A stretch of 64,000 nucleotides of DNA from Paenibacillus sp. FSL K6-3182 (lineage in GTDB: Bacteria; Bacillota; Bacilli; Paenibacillales; Paenibacillaceae): NCBI RefSeq assembly GCF_037976325.1, contig NZ_CP150265.1:4211501-4275500 (forward strand), written 5' to 3'. Made by a program: the position numbers and the translations under genes. The notes beneath the pieces are model-generated. The model was given only the letters and a program-made list of their open reading frames with translations. It had not been told where the DNA came from and did no database searches. Numbering within the stretch: position 1 is the first letter of the stretch; the number at the start of each line of letters is the position of its first letter. Shown here one piece after another: positions 1-7,994 of this stretch.

Positions 1-56
1 ATACCCTTCGTTGATCCTGTAACTAAAGCTGTTTTATTTTTTAATCCCATATCCAT
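1..56 (-). CDS. Short-chain dehydrogenase/reductase, N-terminal fragment (runs off the left edge)
   Basis: Only the first 18 or so codons are in the window. They read MDMGLKNKTALVTGSTKGI, which is the first beta-strand and the TGxxxGI(G) dinucleotide-binding loop of classical SDR oxidoreductases. The ATG at 56 lies nine bases after an AAGGGAG ribosome site; an in-frame ATG two codons later is an alternative start. Substrate cannot be told from this piece. It is transcribed in the same direction as, and downstream of, the AraC-type regulator at 299-1312, which may control it. Confidence 0.75.
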   Translation of the reverse strand, partial: MDMGLKNKTALVTGSTKG

Positions 57-298
57 ATTAAATTTCTCCCTTTTCATTTACTTATTCATTCACGACAAGC
101 TGATTAATAGTCATGATTAAAACAGTCTTGTAATGAGGATAGTGATAATATTACCTTGTCTGAATGGGTTAGTAACTAGCATATCGCGCCAATGTACTCG
201 TTTAACACGCCAAATAAAAAAACGCAATAAACACTAGCTCTCTATAAATTTATATGGTTGGGAATTCTATATAATCGGCAATTCTAGCCGTCCTTCGG

Positions 299-1312
299 CT
301 AATGGGTTTGTACCAAATATTCCGTACGCCAATTTGTAGGAGTCTCACCTTCCCAAAGACGGAAGGCGCGGTAGAATGAATTTTGGTCTTCATATCCAAT
401 TAAAAAAGCGATTTCCTTAATATCAAGCGAGGGATTTGCCAAGTACTCTAGTGCCTGCTCATGTCTAGCTTTTGTTAAAACATGCTTGAAACTCGTATTT
501 TCGTCGGTAAGCCGGCGTTGCAAGGTACGATCGCTCATACCGAGTTCCTTCGCGACAACCTGAATATCGGGGCGCCCACCTGTAAGGCTGCGTTTTAGAA
601 TCCATTTGACCATTTCAGTTATAGAGCGGCTGCTTTGCTGTTCATTGAGCGATCGGTCTAAAACAGGAGTCAGAATCTCCAGTAACTCTTCGTTGTACGT
701 GACAAAAGGACGATCCAGATCGCTTCGATGCAGCGTCAAACGGTTATAGTTTGCATCCATTCTGATTGGGCAGCCAAAATAAGCTTCAAGAGCTTGTACA
801 TCGCCCATTGATTGTGAAAATTCGACAACACGCGCTGTCAAGGGTTGACCTGTTCCCCGACGCCCTAGCTCCAATAGAAATGCCAATGTGATACCCACCA
901 GTAGCGGCGGACCTGCTTGCTCCGTATGCAGCCATTCCAGTTCGATTGTACAATACTCTCCTTCCTCAATAATACGCAGGCTTTCGGGTGGGCACATTTG
1001 TTTGTACCGAGACATTCGGTTTAAAGCGTCACGATAGTCACGAGCATAGTAAGTAGCTAAGACAGTCGGTGGATATTGCGCTGTTTCATATATGGTCGCA
1101 AGCTTGATAATTCCTTCCGCAGTGTCGCCAATGAGATCGGAATAAGCCTGCCAGATCGCGAAATAATGAGCGGTGGTAACTACTGATTCAGTAATAATGG
1201 TGAGCGGCAATCCTGCTTTACGAGCTACGTCATGAGGGGCAATTCCTAATTGACGTAATCCTATCCAAAATCCTGCCGGGATTTTAATACGGTCAGCGGT
1301 ATGAGACTTCAA
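299..1312 (-). CDS. AraC-family transcriptional regulator (arabinose-binding-like N-terminal domain)
   Basis: A 337-residue cytoplasmic DNA-binding protein. Roughly residues 15-210 form the alpha/beta ligand or dimer domain typical of OruR/ArgR-like AraC regulators (HYFAIWQAYSDLIGDTAEG, then a CPPESLRI segment). The last ~90 residues are the double helix-turn-helix, with KELGMSDRTLQRRL as the first recognition unit and EIAFLIGYEDQNSFYRAFR as the second. The start is a TTG at 1312, nine bases after AGGAGG; a nearer ATG is out of frame and stops within a few codons. The effector is unknown. A short-chain dehydrogenase begins 243 bases downstream on the same strand and is the obvious candidate target. 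Confidence 0.85.
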   Translation of the reverse strand: MKSHTADRIKIPAGFWIGLRQLGIAPHDVARKAGLPLTIITESVVTTAHYFAIWQAYSDLIGDTAEGIIKLATIYETAQYPPTVLATYYARDYRDALNRMSRYKQMCPPESLRIIEEGEYCTIELEWLHTEQAGPPLLVGITLAFLLELGRRGTGQPLTARVVEFSQSMGDVQALEAYFGCPIRMDANYNRLTLHRSDLDRPFVTYNEELLEILTPVLDRSLNEQQSSRSITEMVKWILKRSLTGGRPDIQVVAKELGMSDRTLQRRLTDENTSFKHVLTKARHEQALEYLANPSLDIKEIAFLIGYEDQNSFYRAFRLWEGETPTNWRTEYLVQTH

Positions 1313-1778
1313 CCATAAGGACCTCCTCTATCTATTTATATATATTCATTAATATTGGTTGTGATTTGATGCCTGCCTTTTGCCAAATACAGCGAATCTT
1401 AGGTACTCATAAGAATAGTCTTAAGTTCGGTATGGTGTCAAAATTAACGTAATAAGCTGCACTAAATTGCCCATTAGTTTAACAAGAAAACAGCCATAAT
1501 AACCAGAAGCCATCTTAATGAGTTGGTTAGTCAATTTATCTTAAACCTAGATATTTCCATAATCATGTTTCACTTATCTATTCTCATCTCAATCCAACAA
1601 ACAAGCAATGTTAACTTAATTTAACATAATCGGACGAGGACAAATTTATAAACCATTCACTTCTTTGAAATTGATATGATTTCCACAATCCTTTTCAGAA
1701 TTTGCATAATGAAACTTTAACTGTGAAATCATAATCAACGTGTTCAGGTTGTTTAGAAACGATAAAGGAGTGATTGTT
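1313..1778. other. Intergenic region between divergent genes
   Basis: About 470 A+T-rich bases between the minus-strand AraC regulator and the plus-strand catalase. It must carry both promoters. I see no open frame with a ribosome site, and no -35/-10 pair convincing enough to call. The last 39 bases are an in-frame upstream extension of the catalase that I treat as untranslated. Confidence 0.6.
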
Positions 1779-2633
1779 TTGTACTATTACAAAGAAGAAC
1801 TAATCAACGTAATTAAACCAGATAAACCAGATCCAGCAGCTGCAAAAGTTCTTCAGGAAGCGTTAGGCGGCCAATTCGGTGAAATGCGAACCATGATGCA
1901 ATATTTTTTCCAAAGCTCTAATTTCAGAGGAAAAGACAAACAATTTCGCGATCTACTGAGAGGGGTGTTTTTAGAAGAAATTGCTCATGTCGAGCTTGTT
2001 CAAAGTACGATCAATCAACTACTTAATGAATCTGGTTTAAATAATCCCGGAGATGCTGGGGTTGATAAAGCTCCGATTGACGAGGCGGTTAAACACGGAA
2101 ACCCCCACCACTATATTATGGGAGCTAAAAGTTCTTTACCTATAGATGCGGGAGGAAATCCATGGAATGCATCGTGGGTTTATAGTCATGGCAATCTTGT
2201 TGCAGACATGTTAAACAATGTCGTACTTGAGTCTACTGGTGTTCTGCAAAAAACACGGATTTATGAGATGAGCTCTAATCAAACATTCAGAGAAACGTTA
2301 GGATTTCTTATTGTCCGTGATAATGCGCATCAGAACGCTTTTGCCAAAGCACTTGAAACACTGGGCGTTGATTGGGGTAAAGTGTTCCCAGTACCGAACT
2401 ATGATATCAACAAATATCCTGAGTGCAGAAAGTTCGTAGATATGGGCTATCACAATATGCAATTTAATTTCCGCTTAGATGAAACATTAATTTCTAATAT
2501 TTTTCAAGGTGAAAGCCCAAGCAGGAATAGTGGTACTTTATCAGTAACTCCTCCTCCTCAGGGGTTTCCAGTTCCAGAGCTTCCTGATATGCCAAATGAG
2601 CATAGCCCCGGAGTTGCAGATTTACTTAGATAA
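1779..2633 (+). CDS. Non-haem manganese catalase
   Basis: Converts hydrogen peroxide to water and oxygen at a di-manganese centre inside a ferritin-like four-helix bundle. The ligand pattern is intact: a first-helix Glu in GGQFGEMRTM, the Glu-x-x-His of LEEIAHVEL, then Glu in VVLESTGVL and His in RDNAHQNAF. The 284-residue length fits the Bacillus YdbD/YjqC-like group, not the shorter coat protein CotJC. The C-terminus is a proline-rich tail (SVTPPPQGFPVPELPDMP). I choose the TTG at 1779 because AAAGGAG sits eight bases ahead; a GTG at 1740 in frame has no ribosome site. It stands alone on the plus strand. Confidence 0.92.
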   Translation: MYYYKEELINVIKPDKPDPAAAKVLQEALGGQFGEMRTMMQYFFQSSNFRGKDKQFRDLLRGVFLEEIAHVELVQSTINQLLNESGLNNPGDAGVDKAPIDEAVKHGNPHHYIMGAKSSLPIDAGGNPWNASWVYSHGNLVADMLNNVVLESTGVLQKTRIYEMSSNQTFRETLGFLIVRDNAHQNAFAKALETLGVDWGKVFPVPNYDINKYPECRKFVDMGYHNMQFNFRLDETLISNIFQGESPSRNSGTLSVTPPPQGFPVPELPDMPNEHSPGVADLLR

Positions 2634-2797
2634 TTAGTAAACGTTACAACGGTTTTGGCGAAAGGTTAACCCACATATTACAATTAGCACTTTCTCGACT
2701 CTTGAGGCTTATCAGAAAAGTATCCTAACTGTTAATTGATGCGTTTATTGCAAATAAAACATGATGAGCAAAGTTTGAAACAGCTTTAATCAAAAAA

Positions 2798-2827
2798 ACC
2801 ACATGGAGTTGTTGCCTTCCATGTGGT
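2798..2827 (-). terminator. Rho-independent terminator
   Basis: A 9-bp perfect stem (ACCACATGG with CCATGTGGT) and a 12-base loop. Read on the minus strand it is followed by seven T residues, so it ends transcription of the small gene at 2988-3251. Confidence 0.85.
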
Positions 2828-2987
2828 CAATTATGTAATAGTCTTACTCTTTAACTATATTTCTATATACTTCTGTGAATACGAAATAAATAGTTTTACT
2901 GCGCCTCTTGGTTCATATACTCACGTGAGATTCTGTGACCTATACTCTAATAAAACGAAAACCAAGTATAAGGTAGCTGGACCATTT

Positions 2988-3251
2988 TTATAAATTTCTC
3001 TCTTTTATATCGGTTACTATCACTAACGCTTCGTACACGACAGGTTCAAGGGCGTGGCTATCGAAGCTGGTTATATACGTTCCGCCATTCGAAATAATTC
3101 GCTCTAGGCGCTCGCTTGCCTCTTCAAGTGATAAAGTCGGTGCGGACTTGCTTGCGAATGCGTCGGGCATATAGGTTTTAAAGACGATTACACCAATAAT
3201 GAACACGCTTAGAATAATAGCGATTATATCACGTTTTAAGTCCGTAATCAT
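2988..3251 (-). CDS. Small single-pass membrane protein, unknown function
   Basis: I do not recognise this 87-residue protein. Residues 8-25 (DIIAIILSVFIIGVIVFK) form one transmembrane helix; the rest is a soluble tail with a charged helix (LSLEEASERLERII) and a beta-rich end. The ATG at 3251 follows TAGGAGGT at eight bases, and a strong terminator lies 160 bases downstream, so it is very likely a real single-gene unit. The short cytoplasmic start suggests an N-in orientation with the tail outside. Function is unassigned. Confidence 0.65.
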   Translation of the reverse strand: MITDLKRDIIAIILSVFIIGVIVFKTYMPDAFASKSAPTLSLEEASERLERIISNGGTYITSFDSHALEPVVYEALVIVTDIKERNL

Positions 3252-3387
3252 GGAAACCTACCTCCTACAAGTCCGGAACGCTTCCGCATCTCACATATAT
3301 ATATCGCAGGAAATTCCGACTTTTCATGTAATAATCAAGACTTTACTTTCCTCTTTTTGTTATCTGTGCAATCGTTGATCTTCATAT

Positions 3388-3589
3388 TCATAAACTACTT
3401 AAATTGCTTACCTGTAAATTTAAATCCATTACTTCCTGTCTTATTTTTTCAAGTTTATTGTACTGCTCTTCGAATTTTGGATCAGTGATTTCTAAGGAAA
3501 ATGCATCCTTTTCTGCTTTCTTTAATTCCTTATCTTTCTGATCAATGATCAATAGCTTTCAATAAAAAATCCATATTTAGTTTGGTCAC
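3388..3589 (-). pseudogene. Small coiled-coil-like gene broken by a 7-bp tandem duplication
   Basis: Starting from a GTG at 3589, nine bases after AGGAG, the frame reads MTKLNMDFLLKAID and stops. A perfect tandem repeat of GATCAAT (3540-3546 and 3547-3553) causes the shift. Removing one copy gives one continuous 64-residue frame that continues QKDKELKKAEKDAFSLEITD to the TGA at 3388-3390. The restored protein is highly charged and helical (KFEEQYNKLEKIRQEV), resembling small uncharacterised bacilli proteins; I cannot name it. It may be a true mutation or, less likely for a 7-bp repeat, an assembly error. Confidence 0.6.
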
Positions 3590-3642
3590 ATTTCATTTCT
3601 CCTTTAATAAACTCAAATTATAACTAAACAAATTTATATCAT

Positions 3643-4065
3643 CTACTTCATTCGTTTGGAAATTGGATGATCTTCTTTCATATCTAATAAATCCCAAAGG
3701 TTCCCATACAAGTCCTTAAATACTGCTACCGTACCATATGATTGTTCTACTGGATCTCTAACAAATTCCACTCCTCTTGAAATCATTTCATTATAATCTC
3801 TCCAAAAATCATCTGTGTTTAAAAACAGAAAAACTCTACCGCCAGACTGGTTACCTACAAAGAGCTCTTGTTCAGGCTTTGATGCTCTTGCAAGTAATAT
3901 TGTGGTACCCACTGAACCAGGCGGAGATACCACTACCCATCGTTTATCTTGCTCTTGCTGATATGTGTCTTCAACTAAAGTGAAATTTAACTTCTTTGTA
4001 TAAAATTCAATTGCCTCGTCATAATCTCTTACAACAAGTGCGATATGTATTATAGATTGAATCAT
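3643..4065 (-). CDS. VOC-superfamily (glyoxalase/bleomycin-resistance-like) protein
   Basis: A 140-residue single VOC unit made of two beta-alpha-beta-beta-beta modules. The first begins IIHIALVVRDYDEAIEFYTK, the second FLFLNTDDFWRDYNEMISRG, closing with FKDLYGNLWDLLD. The first-strand His that usually binds metal is present, but the usual closing Glu of the GN-x-W-E-L motif is Asp here, so the metal site or reaction may be altered. I start at the ATG at 4065, eight bases after TAGGGGAG; the longer frame to 4089 lacks a site. Proteins of this family range from glyoxalases to drug-binding proteins, and no substrate can be assigned. Confidence 0.8.
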   Translation of the reverse strand: MIQSIIHIALVVRDYDEAIEFYTKKLNFTLVEDTYQQEQDKRWVVVSPPGSVGTTILLARASKPEQELFVGNQSGGRVFLFLNTDDFWRDYNEMISRGVEFVRDPVEQSYGTVAVFKDLYGNLWDLLDMKEDHPISKRMK

Positions 4066-4309
4066 ATCCCAAACTCCCCTACATTTCATAATTTCTTACT
4101 AATTTTATTTTTTTCAAATACAATGCTTGACCTAAGTGCTCTCCAAAAATCATTCTGATTATTGCCCTTTTTCAAAACCGATGATAGTAGTTATTATAAC
4201 ATACTCATGTAATCTGCCCGTTAGTTCAAAAAAAGCAGACTATCCTTTTAGCCAACAATAGAGGTTTTAAAATATCAAACGATCACGACAGGTACATTTA
4301 CTTTAAGTA

Positions 4310-4921
4310 TTATTTTAGTAATTCAACTATTCGCTCGTAGTCGTAGATGTTATGTGTCTTAAACGCTAACTTATGATTATTATTTCCTTCAACAAAACTA
4401 AAAATAATATAGTCATTATTTCTTACATAATTAGAAGAAAGATTGCTCTTAGTTATTACCTTAACAAGCTGAGCATCCGTATCCGTTTGAAACATAGATT
4501 TTTTCATTATTCTGAGGTTTGATTTTGTTATCCAAAATTCACCTTTAACCCGTTCATTATCAATAAGAATCGTCAAGTCTTTAATTTTTGTTTCAGATTC
4601 TTCTGTCTCAATTTCACCAATGTTTGGGAATGCAATGGCATCGTTAACTACACTTTCCTCATGCTTACTGGATGATACGGACTGGATTGACTGGGTTTCG
4701 CCACTGTTTTTATCTAGCAATTTTTGCAATAGATTCACAATTTCGGCCAATCCAATAAAAAGAAATCCTGAAATAATAGCTGAAATCCACCAGTACAATG
4801 CAATTACGACCTGGAAATCGCCATATTCATCTGTAGATAAAGCAAATCCTAAAATAAAGCCAATGGCAATTAAAAGTATTCCTATAGCCAACAGGCAGGT
4901 TGAGATGGTATTTCTCATCAT
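4310..4921 (-). CDS. Two-helix membrane protein with a C-terminal PH-like soluble domain, unknown
   Basis: A 203-residue protein with two N-terminal transmembrane helices (CLLAIGILLIAIGFILGFAL and VIALYWWISAIISGFLFIGL), a low-complexity linker, and a ~95-residue soluble domain from about DLTILIDNERVKGEFW onward. That domain alternates short beta-strands and ends in a helix (DYERIVELL), which fits a bacterial PH-like fold, but this is inference. The start at 4921 follows AAGGGG at six bases; a 12-codon upstream extension has no site. Monocistronic as far as I can see. No function assigned. Confidence 0.6.
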   Translation of the reverse strand: MMRNTISTCLLAIGILLIAIGFILGFALSTDEYGDFQVVIALYWWISAIISGFLFIGLAEIVNLLQKLLDKNSGETQSIQSVSSSKHEESVVNDAIAFPNIGEIETEESETKIKDLTILIDNERVKGEFWITKSNLRIMKKSMFQTDTDAQLVKVITKSNLSSNYVRNNDYIIFSFVEGNNNHKLAFKTHNIYDYERIVELLK

Positions 4922-5078
4922 TTTCGACCCCTTATGTGTATTGGGAATAAGTTCCATAGTGAAAACATATCAAAATTCCCTAAGATATACTAGAAATTTC
5001 ATTTCACATTCCAATAGCTAAACCTTCATTGGACTTATTTATTATAAAAAATGAGTTAATTGCTACACTAGCACTCAA

Positions 5079-5106
5079 TAAAAAAAGCCACCTGAAAGGG
5101 TGGCTT
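5079..5106 (-). terminator. Terminator of the mannoside-utilisation cluster
   Basis: A GCCACC / GGTGGC stem at 5087-5104 with a short loop. On the minus strand it is followed by a run of seven T residues. It lies about 105 bases past the stop of the ROK kinase, the last gene of the cluster. Confidence 0.85.
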
Positions 5107-5210
5107 AAACTTAAAGAGTTTACAAAAGTATAGATAGGAGTCGATAGTACGGTCCCGCTCCATTCTCCAACCTCGGTCACCTTATGCGGCTCCACTAGTT
5201 AGGAGTCCTA

Positions 5211-6146
5211 TTATGAAGTCCCATGTGGTTCTGAGTCGAACATACAGGAAGTACCGATAAAGGTATGGTGCAGCGCATTGTCGAGGGCTTCGACTTTCAT
5301 ACCGAGTGGTGAGAGCATGCGAATAAGGCCTTCTCCGAACAAATCCATGCTTTTGGCTATTTGGCCTCCAATTATGAGACGGTCAGCCTTAAAATCTATT
5401 AGGAAAGGCAGTAAGAATTGTCCCAATTCATCCCCGAATGCCCTGAACAGCTCGCTCATGCGATTCTCGCCCTTCCGGGCAACCTCCGCAAGATCCTTCA
5501 CATCCATGCCATCATGCTGACAGCCGGCATCCCGGAATAACTTAAGAATTCCTCTCCGCGAGAAGCATTCATCCGCAGCCACGCCTTGATGAGGCAAGTT
5601 ATATAAATAGCCATCTTGCGGTACGTGTTCACCTTCGGTGACAAGAGTTCTGCAATCAATAAAAGCTGAACCAATACCCGTCCCAAGCGTAATAGTCAGT
5701 ATTCGCTCATTTGGATAGAGTTTGCCGGTTCCCAAACCAAACAATCTGCCATCATTCTGGAACCGGATGTCCAAGAAATCTGTATTCTCCCCAAAGCCGT
5801 TTGCAAGCAATGCTTGCATGAGCTTTTCTTTCACGTTTACACCGTATAGCGATTCGAATTTATCCAGCTCACGAATCCAGCTCACGCCGTTTTCATAATC
5901 AAACGGTCCAGGAAAGGACATGCCGATGCCGATGGCTTCGGGTGAGAATGAATGCGGAAACCGCTTATATTTTTCAAGCAAGTCTAATAGGATAGCTGCC
6001 AATCCGCCAATGATGACTTCTTCCGATCCCTTGGCATTTGCAGCATAATGAGAGATCGTGCCTTCCATTACTTCCCCGCGTTCTACAACGCATCCCTTGA
6101 CATAAGTTCCACCCACATCCAAAGCAAATATGAGATCAGCGTTCAA
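5211..6146 (-). CDS. ROK-family sugar kinase, zinc-motif-less
   Basis: A 311-residue sugar kinase, probably phosphorylating a hexose released by the cluster (mannose, glucose or an N-acetyl sugar). The phosphate-1 motif is DVGGTYVKG near residue 10 and the phosphate-2 loop is TLGTGIGSA near residue 158; an RFQNDGRLFGLG segment holds the catalytic Asp. The usual ROK CxCGxxGC zinc signature is missing: the region reads LPHQGVAADECFSRRG. The start is a TTG at 6146, inside the last codons of the isomerase gene (11-bp overlap), so translation is probably coupled. Last gene of the operon before the terminator. Confidence 0.82.
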   Translation of the reverse strand: MNADLIFALDVGGTYVKGCVVERGEVMEGTISHYAANAKGSEEVIIGGLAAILLDLLEKYKRFPHSFSPEAIGIGMSFPGPFDYENGVSWIRELDKFESLYGVNVKEKLMQALLANGFGENTDFLDIRFQNDGRLFGLGTGKLYPNERILTITLGTGIGSAFIDCRTLVTEGEHVPQDGYLYNLPHQGVAADECFSRRGILKLFRDAGCQHDGMDVKDLAEVARKGENRMSELFRAFGDELGQFLLPFLIDFKADRLIIGGQIAKSMDLFGEGLIRMLSPLGMKVEALDNALHHTFIGTSCMFDSEPHGTS

Positions 6147-7917
6147 TCAGGCTCACGTTCCATTCCGGAGATACTCCCGCTTTAATCAGTTTGCATGGCG
6201 TTTCCGTCAGGTTTACGATTTTGTATGCACCGAATACGGAAGGTAGAATATAAGATTCCGCGTAATTCAAATCGACGAATATTGATTCATCCGCAATGGA
6301 TACAATACGTACGCTATTTCCCTCCACGAGATTGTACATGACAAACTCGCCGTCCGTCTGGTCTAGCCATTCCGTCTGCAGATGGATCCGCCTTACGTAA
6401 AACAGTAGATCGTCTCGTTGACCGAGCAAATACTCTTCGTTGCCGCCTTGGATCTGCAGCAGCTGCGGCTCGGGGATGAGGTTTTGCTTAACCCACGATG
6501 TCGTTTTGTCGTAATCGATATTACGGAAGCCGTGATCCGCGTTGATCGGACGTGGTTTGCCATCTAGATCCTTACGCAAATAATCGTATAGCTTGAACGT
6601 AAACCACCAAGTCGTAGATGAGACTTCAAGCACAAGATTATCGATCCCTGAAGCATGAACGGTTCCCGGAGGAATGAGGAACAAATCCCCTTTGTTCGAA
6701 TCGAATTCGTTGACATATTCAGTGAATTCCATCGGTACGCCTGTTTCCTGTGCCTGCAAGACGGCGTTTTGGAAATTCTCTCTCTCCGTTCCTTCCGTAA
6801 GCCCGAGGTAAACCTTGGCATCCTTTTTCTGTTCCATAATGTAATAAGATTCCTGCTGTGTCATAAACTCGTTGAAATGTTCACGCACGTAGTCCTGCTT
6901 CGGATGCACTTGGCAAGATAATTTGTCCCCGTTCATCGTATCAAGGTAATCGAACCGCACCGGAAAATAATCGCCGAACAACGACACCGGACGTTCGCCC
7001 ATGATGGCTTTATATTCAAGGGCCATCACGATCAGGAACGGTACTTCGATCACGTCGCCTCCATATCCAATTAGAATAGAATTCTCTGGTGCGATCGGCT
7101 CGAAGCTCCATGCACAGTTCACCCACTCCTTAGGAAGGTCAGCCATGTCTTTCAAATATTGTCCACCCCAAATACCAGGGGCGAAAAACGGCTTAACGCG
7201 AAGCGGATTTTGGGCCACGCTCCGGATCATGCCTTCCAAGTCAGAGATGGTCAAGAATACAGGCTCTTCCGGCTTGTTCATGTCCAAGTAGAGATCGATG
7301 TTCTGGAAAATACGTTTACGGTACGTTTCCAGTATCGGCCATTCCACGAAATAACTAATTTTATACTTTTCAACGGAATCGCGGTTCCATGACATTCCGA
7401 AATTGAGCAGTTGCTTTTTATGCTGGATTTGCTGATATTCCCTAGAAACATCCAGAAATAAGACAGTGCCGATCCGCTCTCCCGCAAGCCAATAAGCGCC
7501 TGGGCCGAACACGATAATCGCCGTTCTCCCATTTTGTTCTTTCAATCGGGTCGCGAGCGTTTCTCTTGCGTCCAATACGAAATAAGCCTCGATTTCATCC
7601 TCAGTCACGTAACCGAACGCTCTATTTTCCGTAATGTTGCGGTCGAATTCCTCACGCAGCGTCTCACCGGATTTCAAGTAACCTGCCGTGCTTTGAACGT
7701 TCAAGCTCCAACCTTGCTTCTCGATCGCGGAAGCAGCATGCCGAATGAATGACTGAAAGTCAGCGCCGTGCGTGCCGTCCACGATAATAAGCGTGGGCGT
7801 GCCCGTCTTCTCGTCCAAGCTCGCCTTTAATAGCTCCGTTAAAGCTTCATAACCTTTTGAAATTGGCTGTTCCAAGAATGGCTGCCTGACTGGGTTTATA
7901 GGATATTTATTAAACAT
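6136..7917 (-). CDS. Class I mannose-6-phosphate isomerase with an extra N-terminal domain
   Basis: A 593-residue protein. From about residue 238 on it is a class I (cupin) phosphomannose isomerase, interconverting mannose 6-phosphate and fructose 6-phosphate. The zinc ligands are visible: Gln336 and His338 in CQVHP, Glu356 in QQESYYI, and His421 in PPGTVHASG. The first ~230 residues look like a degenerate nucleoside-kinase-type fold (LIIVDGTHGADFQSF where a P-loop would be, then a LFLDVSREYQQIQ segment); the P-loop Gly-Lys-Ser/Thr is absent, so it is unlikely to bind ATP in the normal way. AGGAGG lies eight bases before the ATG. It fits the mannosidases beside it by delivering mannose to glycolysis. 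Confidence 0.85.
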   Translation of the reverse strand: MFNKYPINPVRQPFLEQPISKGYEALTELLKASLDEKTGTPTLIIVDGTHGADFQSFIRHAASAIEKQGWSLNVQSTAGYLKSGETLREEFDRNITENRAFGYVTEDEIEAYFVLDARETLATRLKEQNGRTAIIVFGPGAYWLAGERIGTVLFLDVSREYQQIQHKKQLLNFGMSWNRDSVEKYKISYFVEWPILETYRKRIFQNIDLYLDMNKPEEPVFLTISDLEGMIRSVAQNPLRVKPFFAPGIWGGQYLKDMADLPKEWVNCAWSFEPIAPENSILIGYGGDVIEVPFLIVMALEYKAIMGERPVSLFGDYFPVRFDYLDTMNGDKLSCQVHPKQDYVREHFNEFMTQQESYYIMEQKKDAKVYLGLTEGTERENFQNAVLQAQETGVPMEFTEYVNEFDSNKGDLFLIPPGTVHASGIDNLVLEVSSTTWWFTFKLYDYLRKDLDGKPRPINADHGFRNIDYDKTTSWVKQNLIPEPQLLQIQGGNEEYLLGQRDDLLFYVRRIHLQTEWLDQTDGEFVMYNLVEGNSVRIVSIADESIFVDLNYAESYILPSVFGAYKIVNLTETPCKLIKAGVSPEWNVSLIER

Positions 7918-7994
7918 GGATCATACCTCCTTCAATAATCGCCGTCATATGTTTGATAAAAAGGGCTGTACGTTTAAATGAATTGACTATCGCT

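Noticed and set aside
5004..5195. 63-codon minus-strand open frame at the end of the mannoside cluster
   Set aside because: It runs through the terminator hairpin and T-run, has no ribosome site and an implausible composition.
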